Assembly: GCF_021533215.1 (NCBI RefSeq)
Contig: NZ_JAJNKA010000010.1
Location: 1-64,000, forward strand
Direction of reading: 5' to 3'
Source of the DNA: Portibacter lacus
GTDB taxonomy: Bacteria > Bacteroidota > Bacteroidia > Chitinophagales > Saprospiraceae
Length of the DNA stretch: 64,000 bases
Positions 17,901 through 28,766 of this stretch are shown here, piece by piece. Positions within the stretch are counted from its first letter, which is position 1. Every line of letters begins with the position of its first letter. The notes beneath the pieces are model-generated. The model was not told the origin of the DNA. It saw only the letters and a list, made by a program, of their open reading frames with translations, and ran no database searches. The position numbers and the translations under genes were made by a program.

Positions 17901-18622
17901 ACATAGAATGGGATAATAGATGGTCGACCAGTGGATTTGATTTTGAAGTAATTTATGAGTCTGATGTCCCATGTGTGGTGACGACAACATTATTTGTAGA
18001 TCCAGAAGTCACCTCTAATGGTATTGGTTGTTCTTGGGAAACTGCTTATAAGTATCTTCAAGATGCAATAGATGCTGCGGAATTTTCTGGAACAACAACA
18101 GAGCTATGGCTGAAAGAAGGCACTCATAAACCTGGTAAAGAAGGTGAAGGTGTGACTAGGTTTATTACTTTTGAAACAGAAGAATCAGTTTCTATTTATG
18201 GTGGTTTCAATGGAAGTGAAACCTTGCTTTCTCAGCGAGATCCTGCTTCGAACGTTACCATTTTAAGCGGGGACATTGGTATCCAAAACAATTCAGCTGA
18301 TAATATTTTTAACATCTTCACTCATCGAACAGAGAAGCATCTTTTAATCGATGGAATTATCATTGAGGAAGGAGAAGAAACTAGTGGGAATGACTGGAGT
18401 GGGGCAGCTATCTGGAATACTGGTAAAATGACGATCAGGAATTGTATACTGAGAAATAATCACGCTACCTCGGTCGGATCAGCAGTCTATAATAGTGGTT
18501 CAGGCGCTGAAATAATTGTAGATGATGTTACTTTTGAAGGCAATACAGGAGATGATATTTTAAATACATCAAGCGCGACCATGATTCTTTCAGGAAGTCA
18601 AGACATAAAGATTAAAGAGTAA
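14957..18622 (+). CDS. Large lipoprotein: BNR/sortilin-like beta-propeller plus beta-helix tail
   Basis: A 1221-aa protein. It has a lipoprotein signal (lipobox ending at Cys23, LLSSC), then a propeller of VPS10/BNR-type repeats (about 110-770) with Asp-box-like phrases such as VWKTTNGGNTWQHL, IQLSTNGGANWTQL and LYRSEDGGTTWETI. A Cys-rich region (775-990) follows. Residues from about 1010 form a pectin-lyase-like beta-helix: LFVDPEVTSNGIGCSWETAY, then ETLLSQRDPASNVTILSGDI and GAAIWNTGKMTIRNCILRNN. There is no T9SS tail; the protein ends with a short strand SGSQDIKIKE. It is probably surface-exposed and involved in binding or degrading a polymer. No catalytic residues can be assigned with confidence. 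Confidence 0.75.
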   Translation: MLCSFPLRYILPLFLFVVLLSSCSSPEIQKEEASQVFPENELGYPDLISLHLQDKMSTNALPPINKISKEQSIRDRYKHEFDMTKDPKTGKIPKDVLFKSQLNAVKQAAELSARNPIPNVQWEERGPNDVGGRTRALMFDPNDNSGKKAWAGGVGGGIWFTNDITATNANWQRVDDFWSNMAVTAIDYDPVNTNTFYVGTGEGFGNADAISGDGVWKTTNGGNTWQHLSNTTGFGNCNKIVSWKANHVLVATGSGIQLSTNGGANWTQLYSNYAIADAEKSVNGDLYVSTFGGDVWRSYDDGVTWPYSRNGTEGRVEISTSPSDNNVLYATINSGGDVVKILRSSDRGATWVEKTVPRYKEQLGCGYGADIYTRGQGWYDLISLVKSNDPNTIIIGGIDLYRSEDGGTTWETISYWTGTCDAYVHADQHALASRPGFPNEIISGNDGGVFYSSNAFESGSNPTFNHQSENYNVTQFFAVAMHPGLGVHNFLSGAQDNGTVRLTNNGIGGSAYVSGGDGGFCHIDQDNPNIQISSYVRNNYYYTNSNGSFLQHFVDNSGRFINPTDYDNDANILYACAGNNQYLRITGFGGSLTDEFVTAAAFNGQVSCVRTSPNVSNRVYFGIDGNQICRVDNAHSASPTITYLGQPSVGYVSSIDVEVGNENHLLITYSNYGITSVFESVDGGSNWNAVEGDLPNMPIRWGIFAPQNADQAILATELGVWTTDNLNGANTDWDPTNTNLANTRVDMIEFRSSDNLVAAATHGRGLFTSTSFNSSVCVLTSAALGTQTCDPNTSTYSQEITLEIQNSPASGTVSLNGQIFNFTNGQSSTTHTFTLTNLTSDGLAHDLVVSFSASAGCNKTYTDFIQAPFPNCLLNNNVCSGATVIPIPGIYTCNGPDSGSGCNYCDGASMADWFTFTPTTNGTLTVKSCGGGIDTRLIISEGSCGNLVINGLNDDFCEMYAGSSEYASQVIVENATANTTYYIEWDNRWSTSGFDFEVIYESDVPCVVTTTLFVDPEVTSNGIGCSWETAYKYLQDAIDAAEFSGTTTELWLKEGTHKPGKEGEGVTRFITFETEESVSIYGGFNGSETLLSQRDPASNVTILSGDIGIQNNSADNIFNIFTHRTEKHLLIDGIIIEEGEETSGNDWSGAAIWNTGKMTIRNCILRNNHATSVGSAVYNSGSGAEIIVDDVTFEGNTGDDILNTSSATMILSGSQDIKIKE

Positions 18623-18670
18623 CCATTTTAAATGTACTAAAGAGGTGCAAGTATAAAATGTTAAGCTTAG

Positions 18671-18705
18671 ACGAGTAATATCCTAGTGGAAATTACTCGT
18701 TTTTT
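18671..18705 (+). terminator. Intrinsic terminator after propeller lipoprotein gene
   Basis: ACGAGTAAT (18671-18679) pairs with ATTACTCGT (18692-18700), followed immediately by T-rich sequence (18700-18705). Confidence 0.85.
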
Positions 18706-18909
18706 ATATATAGTAGGTCAATTTTTTTCTTGAAAATTTAAATATATTTCCATTCAATTTTAACTAAAGGTTAGTATATAAATATAGGGCTTAGCAATTA
18801 TAATCGAACTAGATTTACCACTTCGAGAAAAAATAGTTAGCCTCTCCGCGAAGGATTTCAGATATTCTGTTTTCTAAAGTTTATTCAGTAACAAATAAAT
18901 TTTAGAAGA

Positions 18910-19872
18910 ATGAAGTATTTAATGTTTTCACTTTTACTCCTCTTTGGATGCGCATCATGTGAAAAAGATGATGTCGATCCTATAGATTCAGATGAAGTAG
19001 TTGTACCTGTTAATGCTTCACTATTTTTAACCGATGGTAGAGAAGTTACGATATCTACCGTTGATTGTAACCTTTCCGATGGAACTGCAACGACTTGCTA
19101 CCAAATTGTTACTTCTGGAGTTGCAACGGATCACAATATGGGGCCTTGGTGTCCAGATAATATTTCAGACAGTGCGGAGAAGGGTGGCATTTGGTTAGAA
19201 GGTGGAGAGGTCTATGATGTAGACGGGGAATTTATCAAGAATATGGCTGAGTTTTATAATGATGACAATTGGCTGATGTATGATACGAATGGAGATATTT
19301 TCACCACCGTTACGATAGATGATTGTGCGAATGCTGCGAATCCTAACGTCGGTGCTGAGTATGAAAACTTTTGTGTAGAGTGTCTTCCATCCTTTGTGAC
19401 GAATATCAGTAATACTTATTTAATTCCTACTACACCTGTGAAAACAGGAAGTGCGACTTCATTTGGAGGATTCGGACCACCTAATGTTTCGCAAGGTCCA
19501 TCTCAGAGAGGAATCGCTTTTAATGGGATCGTCTTTGATGCACCAGCACCTACGAATGCTATTTTAGGAGCATATACTTTAGCTCCTTTCGATGATGCAG
19601 GTGGACACATTAATCTGAATGCTGGCTATCATTATCATGCTGCGACTGGAGTGAGCACAGAAATTCCCCAAAGCGATGGACACGCGCCGATGATCGGATA
19701 TGCGCTGGATGGTTTTGGTATATATGGTCTATTAGATGAAAATGGAAATGAACCTAAAGACTTGGATGCATGCCTTGGTCACTATGATGAAGTAAGAGGA
19801 TATCATTATCACGTGGATAAAGCGGGTAATAACAATTTTATCAATTGCTTGAATGGCGCATACGCCAATTAA
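18910..19872 (+). CDS. YHYH domain-containing lipoprotein
   Basis: A 320-aa protein with a lipoprotein signal peptide (LFGC, Cys14) and a YHYH domain in the second half. Two GYHYH motifs stand at about 239-243 and 297-301, separated by HAPMIGYALDGFGIYG, the best conserved segment of the family. The histidine clusters suggest metal binding, but no enzymatic activity is established for YHYH proteins. The upstream half has many Asp and Cys residues (DCNLSDGTATTCYQI). A membrane-anchored protein is encoded 83 bp downstream with a weak hairpin between, suggesting partly linked expression. Confidence 0.85.
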   Translation: MKYLMFSLLLLFGCASCEKDDVDPIDSDEVVVPVNASLFLTDGREVTISTVDCNLSDGTATTCYQIVTSGVATDHNMGPWCPDNISDSAEKGGIWLEGGEVYDVDGEFIKNMAEFYNDDNWLMYDTNGDIFTTVTIDDCANAANPNVGAEYENFCVECLPSFVTNISNTYLIPTTPVKTGSATSFGGFGPPNVSQGPSQRGIAFNGIVFDAPAPTNAILGAYTLAPFDDAGGHINLNAGYHYHAATGVSTEIPQSDGHAPMIGYALDGFGIYGLLDENGNEPKDLDACLGHYDEVRGYHYHVDKAGNNNFINCLNGAYAN

Positions 19873-19894
19873 AATATATCTAAATGTTTGTTAG

Positions 19895-19935
19895 CCTCCT
19901 ACTGGACTGGGAAGATCTTGTCGGAGGAATTTTTC
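19895..19935 (+). terminator. Weak hairpin between YHYH gene and downstream gene
   Basis: CCTCC (19895-19899) can pair with GGAGG (19923-19927), followed by AATTTTT. The stem is short and the loop long, so it may be only a partial terminator or attenuator. Confidence 0.3.
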
Positions 19936-19955
19936 AACCTTAAATTTTGAATATT

Positions 19956-20600
19956 ATGATTAAGTGGATATTTGTTTTTTGTATGATATGTTCAACTTCC
20001 TTGCTAAAGGCTCACCAGCCTGATCTCTCATCGACTATGCTAATTGAACAAAGCGAAGATGTTTGGGTCGTTCAGGTTCGTGCTTCCTTAACTGCATTCG
20101 AATATGAAGTTGAGTCAAACTATGGTAAAGATTCATACAAAACTCCCGAAGAGTTTAAAACACTGGTTTTAGATCATATGATGAAAAATCTTAATATAAA
20201 ATTTAATGATTTGGAAAATGTAAAGTTTGGCAATGGTCAAGTTAAATTAGGACATGAGACCAGTGTGGTATTAGAAGTATTAAATGCTCCTAAATCGATC
20301 GAGTCAGTAAAGATAAAGAACTTGAGTTTTGATGATATTTATAATAGTCAGAGTGCATTAATCGTCTTAAAGAAGGATTTCGCGAAAGAACAGTTTATGT
20401 TGAGCAAGGCGAACGAATATGAAGCTGAGCTAGAAGTAGGCGCATTGAAATTTGAGTTGAAACCATCGGCAAAGTCTGCAGCAAATCCATCATATGCTAT
20501 GTTGATTTTTTGCGGATTGTTATTTTTTGGATTGAGTGCCTTAGTCTACTATGGTGGGCTTCCTTTATATTATAATCGTAAAGAATCCTTAGAGATTTAA
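19956..20600 (+). CDS. Exported protein with C-terminal membrane anchor, unknown function
   Basis: A 214-aa protein from ATG 19956; the TTG at 19947 would add three residues. It has a signal peptide (to about residue 19, LLKAHQ), an extracytoplasmic beta-rich domain (20-175) and a single transmembrane helix near the C-terminus (about 184-205, AMLIFCGLLFFGLSALVYYG) with a basic cytoplasmic end. The opening AHQPDLSSTMLIEQSEDVWV and the strand pattern recall the DUF6702 exported proteins of Bacteroidota, a loose similarity only. Position after the YHYH gene and before a bidirectional terminator suggests they form a pair. Confidence 0.6.
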   Translation: MIKWIFVFCMICSTSLLKAHQPDLSSTMLIEQSEDVWVVQVRASLTAFEYEVESNYGKDSYKTPEEFKTLVLDHMMKNLNIKFNDLENVKFGNGQVKLGHETSVVLEVLNAPKSIESVKIKNLSFDDIYNSQSALIVLKKDFAKEQFMLSKANEYEAELEVGALKFELKPSAKSAANPSYAMLIFCGLLFFGLSALVYYGGLPLYYNRKESLEI

Positions 20601-20630
20601 GAACATCATTTTAGCAAATAAAGCATAAAA

Positions 20631-20669
20631 AAAGAGATGATTCTAAGTAGAATCATCTCTTTACTTTTT
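20631..20669. terminator. Strong bidirectional terminator
   Basis: A 15-bp perfect stem, arms 20631-20645 and 20648-20662, with a two-base loop. Ts follow on the plus strand, and the As at 20626-20633 give a U-run on the minus strand. It separates the plus-strand gene ending at 20600 from katG, whose stop is at 20748 on the minus strand. Confidence 0.9.
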
Positions 20670-20747
20670 AGTGAATAAATAGGCTGCTTTATCTGTATAA
20701 AGCTAACTTTCACCATCACTCTTTATTCCTAAAATCTAGGAATTTTA

Positions 20748-23009
<2,262 letters not shown>

Positions 23010-23190
23010 TTATATAATTCTATATTTATAAGGCTGAATTTACCAAATTGTTTATGGACTTTGATTTTTTTACTAAAATAAAAACTTGAATTATTTAATT
23101 AGCGCAACATTTTAGGATGAATTCAGCAAAATGCAGATTTATTAGCAACAACATCGTTGAATAATTGTTACTTATTATCACATAATATGA

Positions 23191-23562
23191 ATGAAAATGA
23201 AGTTTAATACCACCATGCCTGCCAACTTAATTCCGCATTATCAAACGGAATTAGCTGATTATACCGAGTCCTTATCGAAAGGGAATTATGAACGAGCATG
23301 GGCACACTTGGAACGAGCTCATATTATCGGCCAGCGTTATCCGCTTGCGCATACCAGTGTTCATTGGAAAATGTTGAAATTTGGGTTTCGAATTAAGAGT
23401 TCTAAAGAGATTATAGGACAGATTCCTCGTTTGCTTGTAGGTGGGGTAAAGTCTTTCGTAGGTAAAATTCCAGTAGGTAACCCAGGCGGCGCGAATGTCC
23501 CTCCCCTGAAACCCTTTCCCATTGCTGGTGACTTACAACAAATTTTAGATAAGGCCCACTAA
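23191..23562 (+). CDS. DUF3703 family protein
   Basis: A 123-aa soluble protein with the DUF3703 pattern: an N-terminal helical pair (ELADYTESLSKGNYERAWAHLERAHIIGQ, including the conserved WAHLERAHI), then HTSVHWKMLKFGFR, a Gly-rich GNPGGANVPPLKPFPI segment and a final helix. Length is normal for the family. Function is not established. It is divergently placed against katG, so expression in the same stress response is possible. Its stop codon (23560-23562) directly touches the stop codon of the convergent beta-helix gene. Confidence 0.85.
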   Translation: MKMKFNTTMPANLIPHYQTELADYTESLSKGNYERAWAHLERAHIIGQRYPLAHTSVHWKMLKFGFRIKSSKEIIGQIPRLLVGGVKSFVGKIPVGNPGGANVPPLKPFPIAGDLQQILDKAH

Positions 23563-25434
23563 TTAAAAACTTCCAGATCCTAGTTTCTTAATACTTCGAG
23601 CACCTTCTATCAGTGGATATCGAGCTAATCCATCTGGAATAATGACTTCCGTTTTTTTATTGGGTATTCCACATGGCGACCAATTGCGTCTATCTGACCA
23701 GGCTTGGCTTACTTCTCCAGTCCAAGTTAAAATTTCGCTCGATGAATTGCCACATACCTTATTAAAATCATGTCCAAACATTGGCATAAATCCTAATTCT
23801 CTTGCTCCCAGATCTGGCTTAGAATCGGTTACATAAAGTAGATTTATATTATCTAAGATTGTCCCAGTGTCTAACGCATTAGAAGAAGCCGCTAGATTAA
23901 TGTCTATGTCAGCTTCCATAACCTCCTGAAATGGATTAACCGGCAAACTAATATTGACCATGTCAGATAATCCAACTTTAACTCCATTGACTTCTATGTT
24001 TGCACCTGCGGAAAGATCAGTGACCATTGCATAGCGCACATCATTCCACTTGAACCAAGGTGATCCGCTGCTTCCTGACCGAGAGGAGTAATATCCATTA
24101 TAATCCCAGTTATGTGTTGATCCTGATACTAATTCATACTCTTGAAAACAGTAATTTCCTGCATATACCAGATTGTTTTTCACCACCGTATTCTGCCAAC
24201 CAGAAGGAGAACTCATGCCATCACCAGACTGAATAGTTGTATTATGGACAATGTAAAGCCCAGCTGGCTTGCGATTCATTTTATATGTGGAGTTTTCCAT
24301 ATTCACGAACTCATTACGGAAGACATATGCTGGTCCACCGAACACAGGCGCGAGACTTATGCCTGCTCTGCCGTTCCACGCTCGATTACTATAGACTCTA
24401 GAGTTAGAAATCATCCCATCTACTTCTATTAAGTCGTCCACAATTCTGAATATATTATTGTGATGGATGTCAAGGCTGTAGGATTGTTTATAAGGTGGTC
24501 CATCAGTTGTAACACCATCACCAAAATTTGATATCGTATTAAAACTCACCACATTGTTATTCCCGCGAATATCGACTCCTCGTTCTCCTGGAATATTTCC
24601 ATTAGATTGAGGCCATGTGGTTCTGCCTTGGAAGTGGTTATTCGTAATATACTGATCATGTTCCCATCCATTCGCTCTTCTGTTCAGGATACCATAATCC
24701 ACATCAGAAATATCACAGTTTTGTATGGTCAGGAATTGCGTATTCTGTGCATCGATACCCCAACGGCCATTTCGAATCACAAACCCATCTATAAAAACGT
24801 ATCGAGTGCTGTCATTAAAATTACCGACGGTCACAACTCCGCGATCCGTATCATTCCCCTCTATAATGGCACCGTGCAAATTCTTGGATATAATAAAAAG
24901 ACCATCGGTTTCTACAGTGAATGGATTATATATGCCATCATTTACAAGAATAAGATCTCCAGGAATCGCCGCATTGATAGCATTTTGTATGCCGTTTGCT
25001 CCATCTGACGAATTGACTTCGATGGTGTCTAGACTTCCATTTGTATCGGGAAACGTTTTTGTTTTAATTTCTAGATCGACGGTCTGTCCACCGCCATCAG
25101 GATCAGAGATGACGAGTTGTATTTCATAGGTTGTATTTGGATTAAGAAACATTGCTGATCCGGCATGAAAATTCATGTTAAGTGCTGCGCCATCTACATT
25201 CATTTCAGGAAAAGCCCGCATTGTTTCCGCACCATTTTTATAATTGTTAAATCCTTTGATGCGATAAAGAATGGTCATTTCACTGTTGTGATTATCGTCG
25301 CCAGAAATATTAACGTGGCAACTAATATGCTGAAATGAAGCCGTGAGTCGGGTGCTGATAACCGATACCGGATTTTGGCTCATTGCAAGCGTGCAGAAAA
25401 GAGTACTCAGTATTAAGAAGGACATAGATTTCAT
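23563..25434 (-). CDS. Secreted right-handed beta-helix protein (pectate-lyase-like)
   Basis: A 623-aa exported protein with a signal peptide (residues 1-19, ending AMSQ). An N-terminal fibronectin-like beta-sandwich (20-130) is followed by a parallel beta-helix (about 140-520), with DLILVNDGIYNPF, ISKNLHGAIIEGND, VFIDGFVIRNGRWGIDAQ and WEHDQYITNNHFQGR, as in chondroitinase-B/PL6-like and other lyases. Residues ~575-623 start a further domain (AWSDRRNWSPCGIPNKKTEVIIPDG) that stops abruptly at SIKKLGSGSF. In this phylum such segments usually continue into more strands and a sorting domain, so the C-terminus looks short. Catalytic residues are not assigned. Confidence 0.75.
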   Translation of the reverse strand: MKSMSFLILSTLFCTLAMSQNPVSVISTRLTASFQHISCHVNISGDDNHNSEMTILYRIKGFNNYKNGAETMRAFPEMNVDGAALNMNFHAGSAMFLNPNTTYEIQLVISDPDGGGQTVDLEIKTKTFPDTNGSLDTIEVNSSDGANGIQNAINAAIPGDLILVNDGIYNPFTVETDGLFIISKNLHGAIIEGNDTDRGVVTVGNFNDSTRYVFIDGFVIRNGRWGIDAQNTQFLTIQNCDISDVDYGILNRRANGWEHDQYITNNHFQGRTTWPQSNGNIPGERGVDIRGNNNVVSFNTISNFGDGVTTDGPPYKQSYSLDIHHNNIFRIVDDLIEVDGMISNSRVYSNRAWNGRAGISLAPVFGGPAYVFRNEFVNMENSTYKMNRKPAGLYIVHNTTIQSGDGMSSPSGWQNTVVKNNLVYAGNYCFQEYELVSGSTHNWDYNGYYSSRSGSSGSPWFKWNDVRYAMVTDLSAGANIEVNGVKVGLSDMVNISLPVNPFQEVMEADIDINLAASSNALDTGTILDNINLLYVTDSKPDLGARELGFMPMFGHDFNKVCGNSSSEILTWTGEVSQAWSDRRNWSPCGIPNKKTEVIIPDGLARYPLIEGARSIKKLGSGSF

Positions 25435-25648
25435 TTTGCTAAGCTATTATACTGAGTGAAATTACCTTCCATTCTCCTAATCGTTTCATCCATAAATGTT
25501 CTAGGAGTGACTAGATTGCTTGTGTTTTAGTCTAATAAAATTCAAGGTCAAGCATAATTTAAGTAATTTAAAGAGGAAATAGCATCTCGTTTTTTGAAAT
25601 AGATCAGCTCTTTACTTAATTAAATAGACTAATAATTAATCAAAACAA

Positions 25649-27376
25649 ATGAAAAATATCCTACTCTTAGTTGTCTTTACTATTACTTCGCAATTCATAT
25701 TTAACCCTAGTAGCATTGCACAATCGAATACAGATGAAATATCTCACTTGCTTGATTTGTACCACGATAATGATCAGTTCAACGGTTCTGTGCTCGTCGC
25801 CGAGAAAGGTCAGGTAGTTTATAAAGGAGGAAAGGGGATGGCGAATATGGAATGGGGTATCAAAAACGACGCTGATACAAAACATCGATTGGGCTCTATT
25901 ACTAAGCAATTTACAGCTATGATCGTTATGCAACTGATGGAGGAAGGGAAAGTGAAATTAGATGCTCCGATTACCACCTATATTCCGAACTATCCTAAGG
26001 TAAATGGCGATCAGATTACTTTACATCACTTATTAACGCACACCTCTGGAATTCCAAATTATACCTCATTTGCTGGATTTTTTAAGAATGAATCTAGAAA
26101 TACATATAGTCCAGAAGAGTTTTTGGTATTTTTCGCGGATTCAACGTTGAATTTCGAGCCTGGAAGTGAATTCGAATACAGTAATTCAGGGTATTTCTTG
26201 CTGGGATATATAATTGAACAAGTAGCTCAGGATTCGTATGAGAATGAACTGGAAAAACGAATATTCGATCCACTAGGAATGAAGGATACAGGCTATGATC
26301 ATCATGGAACCATCCTTAAGAACAGAGCAACTGGATATGAAAGAGAGGGAATGAAATTTGTGAATTCGCCGTACTTGGACATGTCCATTCCATATGCCGC
26401 GGGCTCATTATATTCTACTGCGGAAGATCTATACTTATGGGATCGAGCTCTGTATACGGAAAAGCTAATTTCAGCGGAAACTAAGACACTAATGTATGGA
26501 GCACATGCTGATGCTTGGGGCGGCGCTTATGGGTATGGCTGGTCTATCGCCGATAGAGATGGAGAATTAGAAATAGGACATGGTGGAGGAATTAACGGGT
26601 TTAATACTTTAATATCGAGGTACCCAGAGCAGGATCAAGTGGTTATTTTATTAAATAATACTGGAGGGGCGAATCTTTCTGGAATTACGAAAGGAATCAA
26701 GGCGATACTGGCAGGGAAAGATTATGATATACCTAAGAAGTCATTGGCTAAAGCTGTAAATCAAGCGATCAACGCTGCAGGAGTAGATAATGGAATTAGA
26801 CTTTTTCAAGAATTAAAGAATAGTGATGATTATGCATTAGAAGAACAAGAAATGAATGCGTTAGGTTATGATTTGATGCAGTCAGGGAATATTGCTGGTG
26901 CGCTTAAGATTTTCAAGTTAAATGTGGATGAATTTCCAGAGAGCTGGAATGTTTATGATAGTTATGCGGAAGCGCTAATGGTGAGTGGTGATGATGAAGG
27001 CGCTATAAAAAACTACACTAGATCGGTGAAGATGAATCCAGCGAATACCAGCGGAATTAAGTTTTTAAAAGATTTAGGGGCAGATACCAAATCTCTAGAA
27101 TCGAAAGTGGAAATAGATGATGCCATGCTTAGTAGCTATGTAGGAGAGTATGAAATTCAGCCAGGATTTATATTGTCGATCACTAAGAATGGAAGCCAGT
27201 TATCTGGACAGGCTACTGGCCAAGGTGCTGCTGAAATATATCCGAAATCTGAAACAGAATTTTATTTGAAAGTGGTCAATGCACAAATTGTTTTCAATAA
27301 AAATGCTGCAGGCGAAGTGGAAAGTTTGACATTGATTCAAGGAGGAAATGAAATGGTTTCTAAGAAAATAAAATAG
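25649..27376 (+). CDS. Serine hydrolase, class C beta-lactamase/DD-peptidase fold
   Basis: A 575-aa secreted protein with signal peptide (to about residue 25, SIAQ). The beta-lactamase-type domain (30-350) has all three active-site motifs: SxxK as Ser83-Ile-Thr-Lys86, YxN as Tyr177-Ser-Asn179, and HGG at 311-313 (an H/KTG-equivalent). Family members include esterases, D-aminopeptidases and peptidoglycan hydrolases; beta-lactamase activity itself is not implied. Residues ~420-465 form a short TPR-like helical pair (NVYDSYAEALMVSGDDEGAI), and the last ~100 residues form a lipocalin-like or DUF3471-type beta-domain common in such hydrolases. Confidence 0.85.
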   Translation: MKNILLLVVFTITSQFIFNPSSIAQSNTDEISHLLDLYHDNDQFNGSVLVAEKGQVVYKGGKGMANMEWGIKNDADTKHRLGSITKQFTAMIVMQLMEEGKVKLDAPITTYIPNYPKVNGDQITLHHLLTHTSGIPNYTSFAGFFKNESRNTYSPEEFLVFFADSTLNFEPGSEFEYSNSGYFLLGYIIEQVAQDSYENELEKRIFDPLGMKDTGYDHHGTILKNRATGYEREGMKFVNSPYLDMSIPYAAGSLYSTAEDLYLWDRALYTEKLISAETKTLMYGAHADAWGGAYGYGWSIADRDGELEIGHGGGINGFNTLISRYPEQDQVVILLNNTGGANLSGITKGIKAILAGKDYDIPKKSLAKAVNQAINAAGVDNGIRLFQELKNSDDYALEEQEMNALGYDLMQSGNIAGALKIFKLNVDEFPESWNVYDSYAEALMVSGDDEGAIKNYTRSVKMNPANTSGIKFLKDLGADTKSLESKVEIDDAMLSSYVGEYEIQPGFILSITKNGSQLSGQATGQGAAEIYPKSETEFYLKVVNAQIVFNKNAAGEVESLTLIQGGNEMVSKKIK

Positions 27377-27439
27377 TATTGACTAGTTATTAATTTAAGT
27401 AAGGGCAATAATATTTATGGATTTTTGAGTTTTAGTGGC

Positions 27440-28261
27440 ATGATCCGAAATTCACTTTTAAGTTTGATTTTTATTTTTGTAGGTCAATTTTTGAGCGGGC
27501 AATCGTTAGTTAATTCTATAGGGACAAGTATATGCGATCGGTTTCTGCTACCTGAAGGTTTTGAGCGCATAGAGTTAGAGACGAATGAGTTTGGGTATTT
27601 CTTAAGACACTTGCCATTGAAAAGTCACAATGAAAATGTAAAGTACTACAATGGTGAGGTAAAGACTAATTATAATGTCTACGATGCCGTAATAGATCTA
27701 TATATCGGAAAAAAGAATCTCCACCAATGTGCTGATGCCATCATGCGACTTAAGGCTGAGCATCACTGGAATCAGAAAGAATATGAAAAAATACATTTCA
27801 ACTTTTCTAATGGGAAAAGAGTGGAATATTCGGAATGGATGAAAGGGCGAAGAATGATTGTTAATGGAAATAAAACTTCCTGGAATAATCGAAGTAATCC
27901 ATCGAATACCTATTCAGATTTCTGGAATTACATGGAATTGATATTTATGTATGCAGGGACTGCTTCACTAGAAAAAGAAATGGAACCAGTGAGAATAGAG
28001 GAAATGAAAATCGGAGATGTATTTATCAAAGGAGGGTATCCGGGGCATGCCGCACTGGTTGTAGATATGGCAGTGGATTCTGAAACAGGTGAAAAATTAT
28101 TTTTACTAGGTCAAAGTTATATGCCGGCTCAGGATTTTCAATTGCTAAAAAATCCTAATGACAGCCGGATAAGCCCATGGTACCGAATAGATGATTCGGA
28201 AATTTTGTTGACTCCAGAATGGAGATTTACAAAGGATGATTTAAAGCGGTTTGCTGATTAA
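27440..28261 (+). CDS. DUF4846 family protein
   Basis: A protein of about 273 aa from ATG 27440; the TTG at 27425 would add five residues. It has a signal peptide (LSGQ near residue 22) and a full DUF4846 domain, recognised by FGYFLRHLPLK, VYDAVIDLYIGKKNLHQCADAIMRLKAE, and the C-terminal block KIGDVFIKGGYPGHAALVVDMA and FLLGQSYMPAQDFQLLKNP. Function is unknown. The GHAALVVD segment, with a preserved Cys and His, superficially resembles Cys-peptidase-like folds, which I do not press. It lies 63 bp after the serine hydrolase gene and could be co-transcribed. Confidence 0.85.
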   Translation: MIRNSLLSLIFIFVGQFLSGQSLVNSIGTSICDRFLLPEGFERIELETNEFGYFLRHLPLKSHNENVKYYNGEVKTNYNVYDAVIDLYIGKKNLHQCADAIMRLKAEHHWNQKEYEKIHFNFSNGKRVEYSEWMKGRRMIVNGNKTSWNNRSNPSNTYSDFWNYMELIFMYAGTASLEKEMEPVRIEEMKIGDVFIKGGYPGHAALVVDMAVDSETGEKLFLLGQSYMPAQDFQLLKNPNDSRISPWYRIDDSEILLTPEWRFTKDDLKRFAD

Positions 28262-28766
28262 GCAATTAAAAATCTGCAGGCAAACATTTACTACCTCATC
28301 TTTATGAGCAGTTGACAAACGCTGTTTGCCTGCTGAGATTTAGGTTCTTTTAATAGGTTACTGGCATTTGGGATGGCTATTATATGCATAACTGAAATAT
28401 TTGGTCTTCTGGTTTATGCAAGGTTTTTTACTTTCAATTCATATTTTACATTACTGATATTCATATTTAACTAGACTACTCGCTATCATTAGTCGAAGTG
28501 TTTTCGAAAAGGTCACCATGTTTTTGAGATAATTATTTTTTAGCTGGATTATCACCTTTTTAAGTGCGCTCCTTTCTGCTTTGATTATTGCCTTTCTCCT
28601 TATCTATATTGATGGAAGTCCCAGAATTCAAGTTGGGAAGTTTATTTGCAATCGCAACATCCCTGTTTTCTGTGGATAGATGTTAAAAGTGAAATATCTA
28701 AGGTAACCCATAGAAAAGAACTTGCTTTTATCGCTAAATTGCAGTTTCACCCTCGAATTAATAAAT
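28262..28766. other. Noncoding gap with competing hairpins and a membrane-segment-like open frame
   Basis: Perfect 10-bp arms GCAGGCAAAC (28276-28285) and GTTTGCCTGC (28324-28333) enclose a smaller CTCAT/ATGAG hairpin (28295-28308). CAAAC (28316-28320) can instead pair with GTTTG (28324-28328). Downstream, at about 28532-28680, a frame lacking a start codon reads as a hydrophobic helix (SALLSALIIAFLLIYIDG), perhaps a gene remnant. I see no clear promoter for the next gene. Confidence 0.35.
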
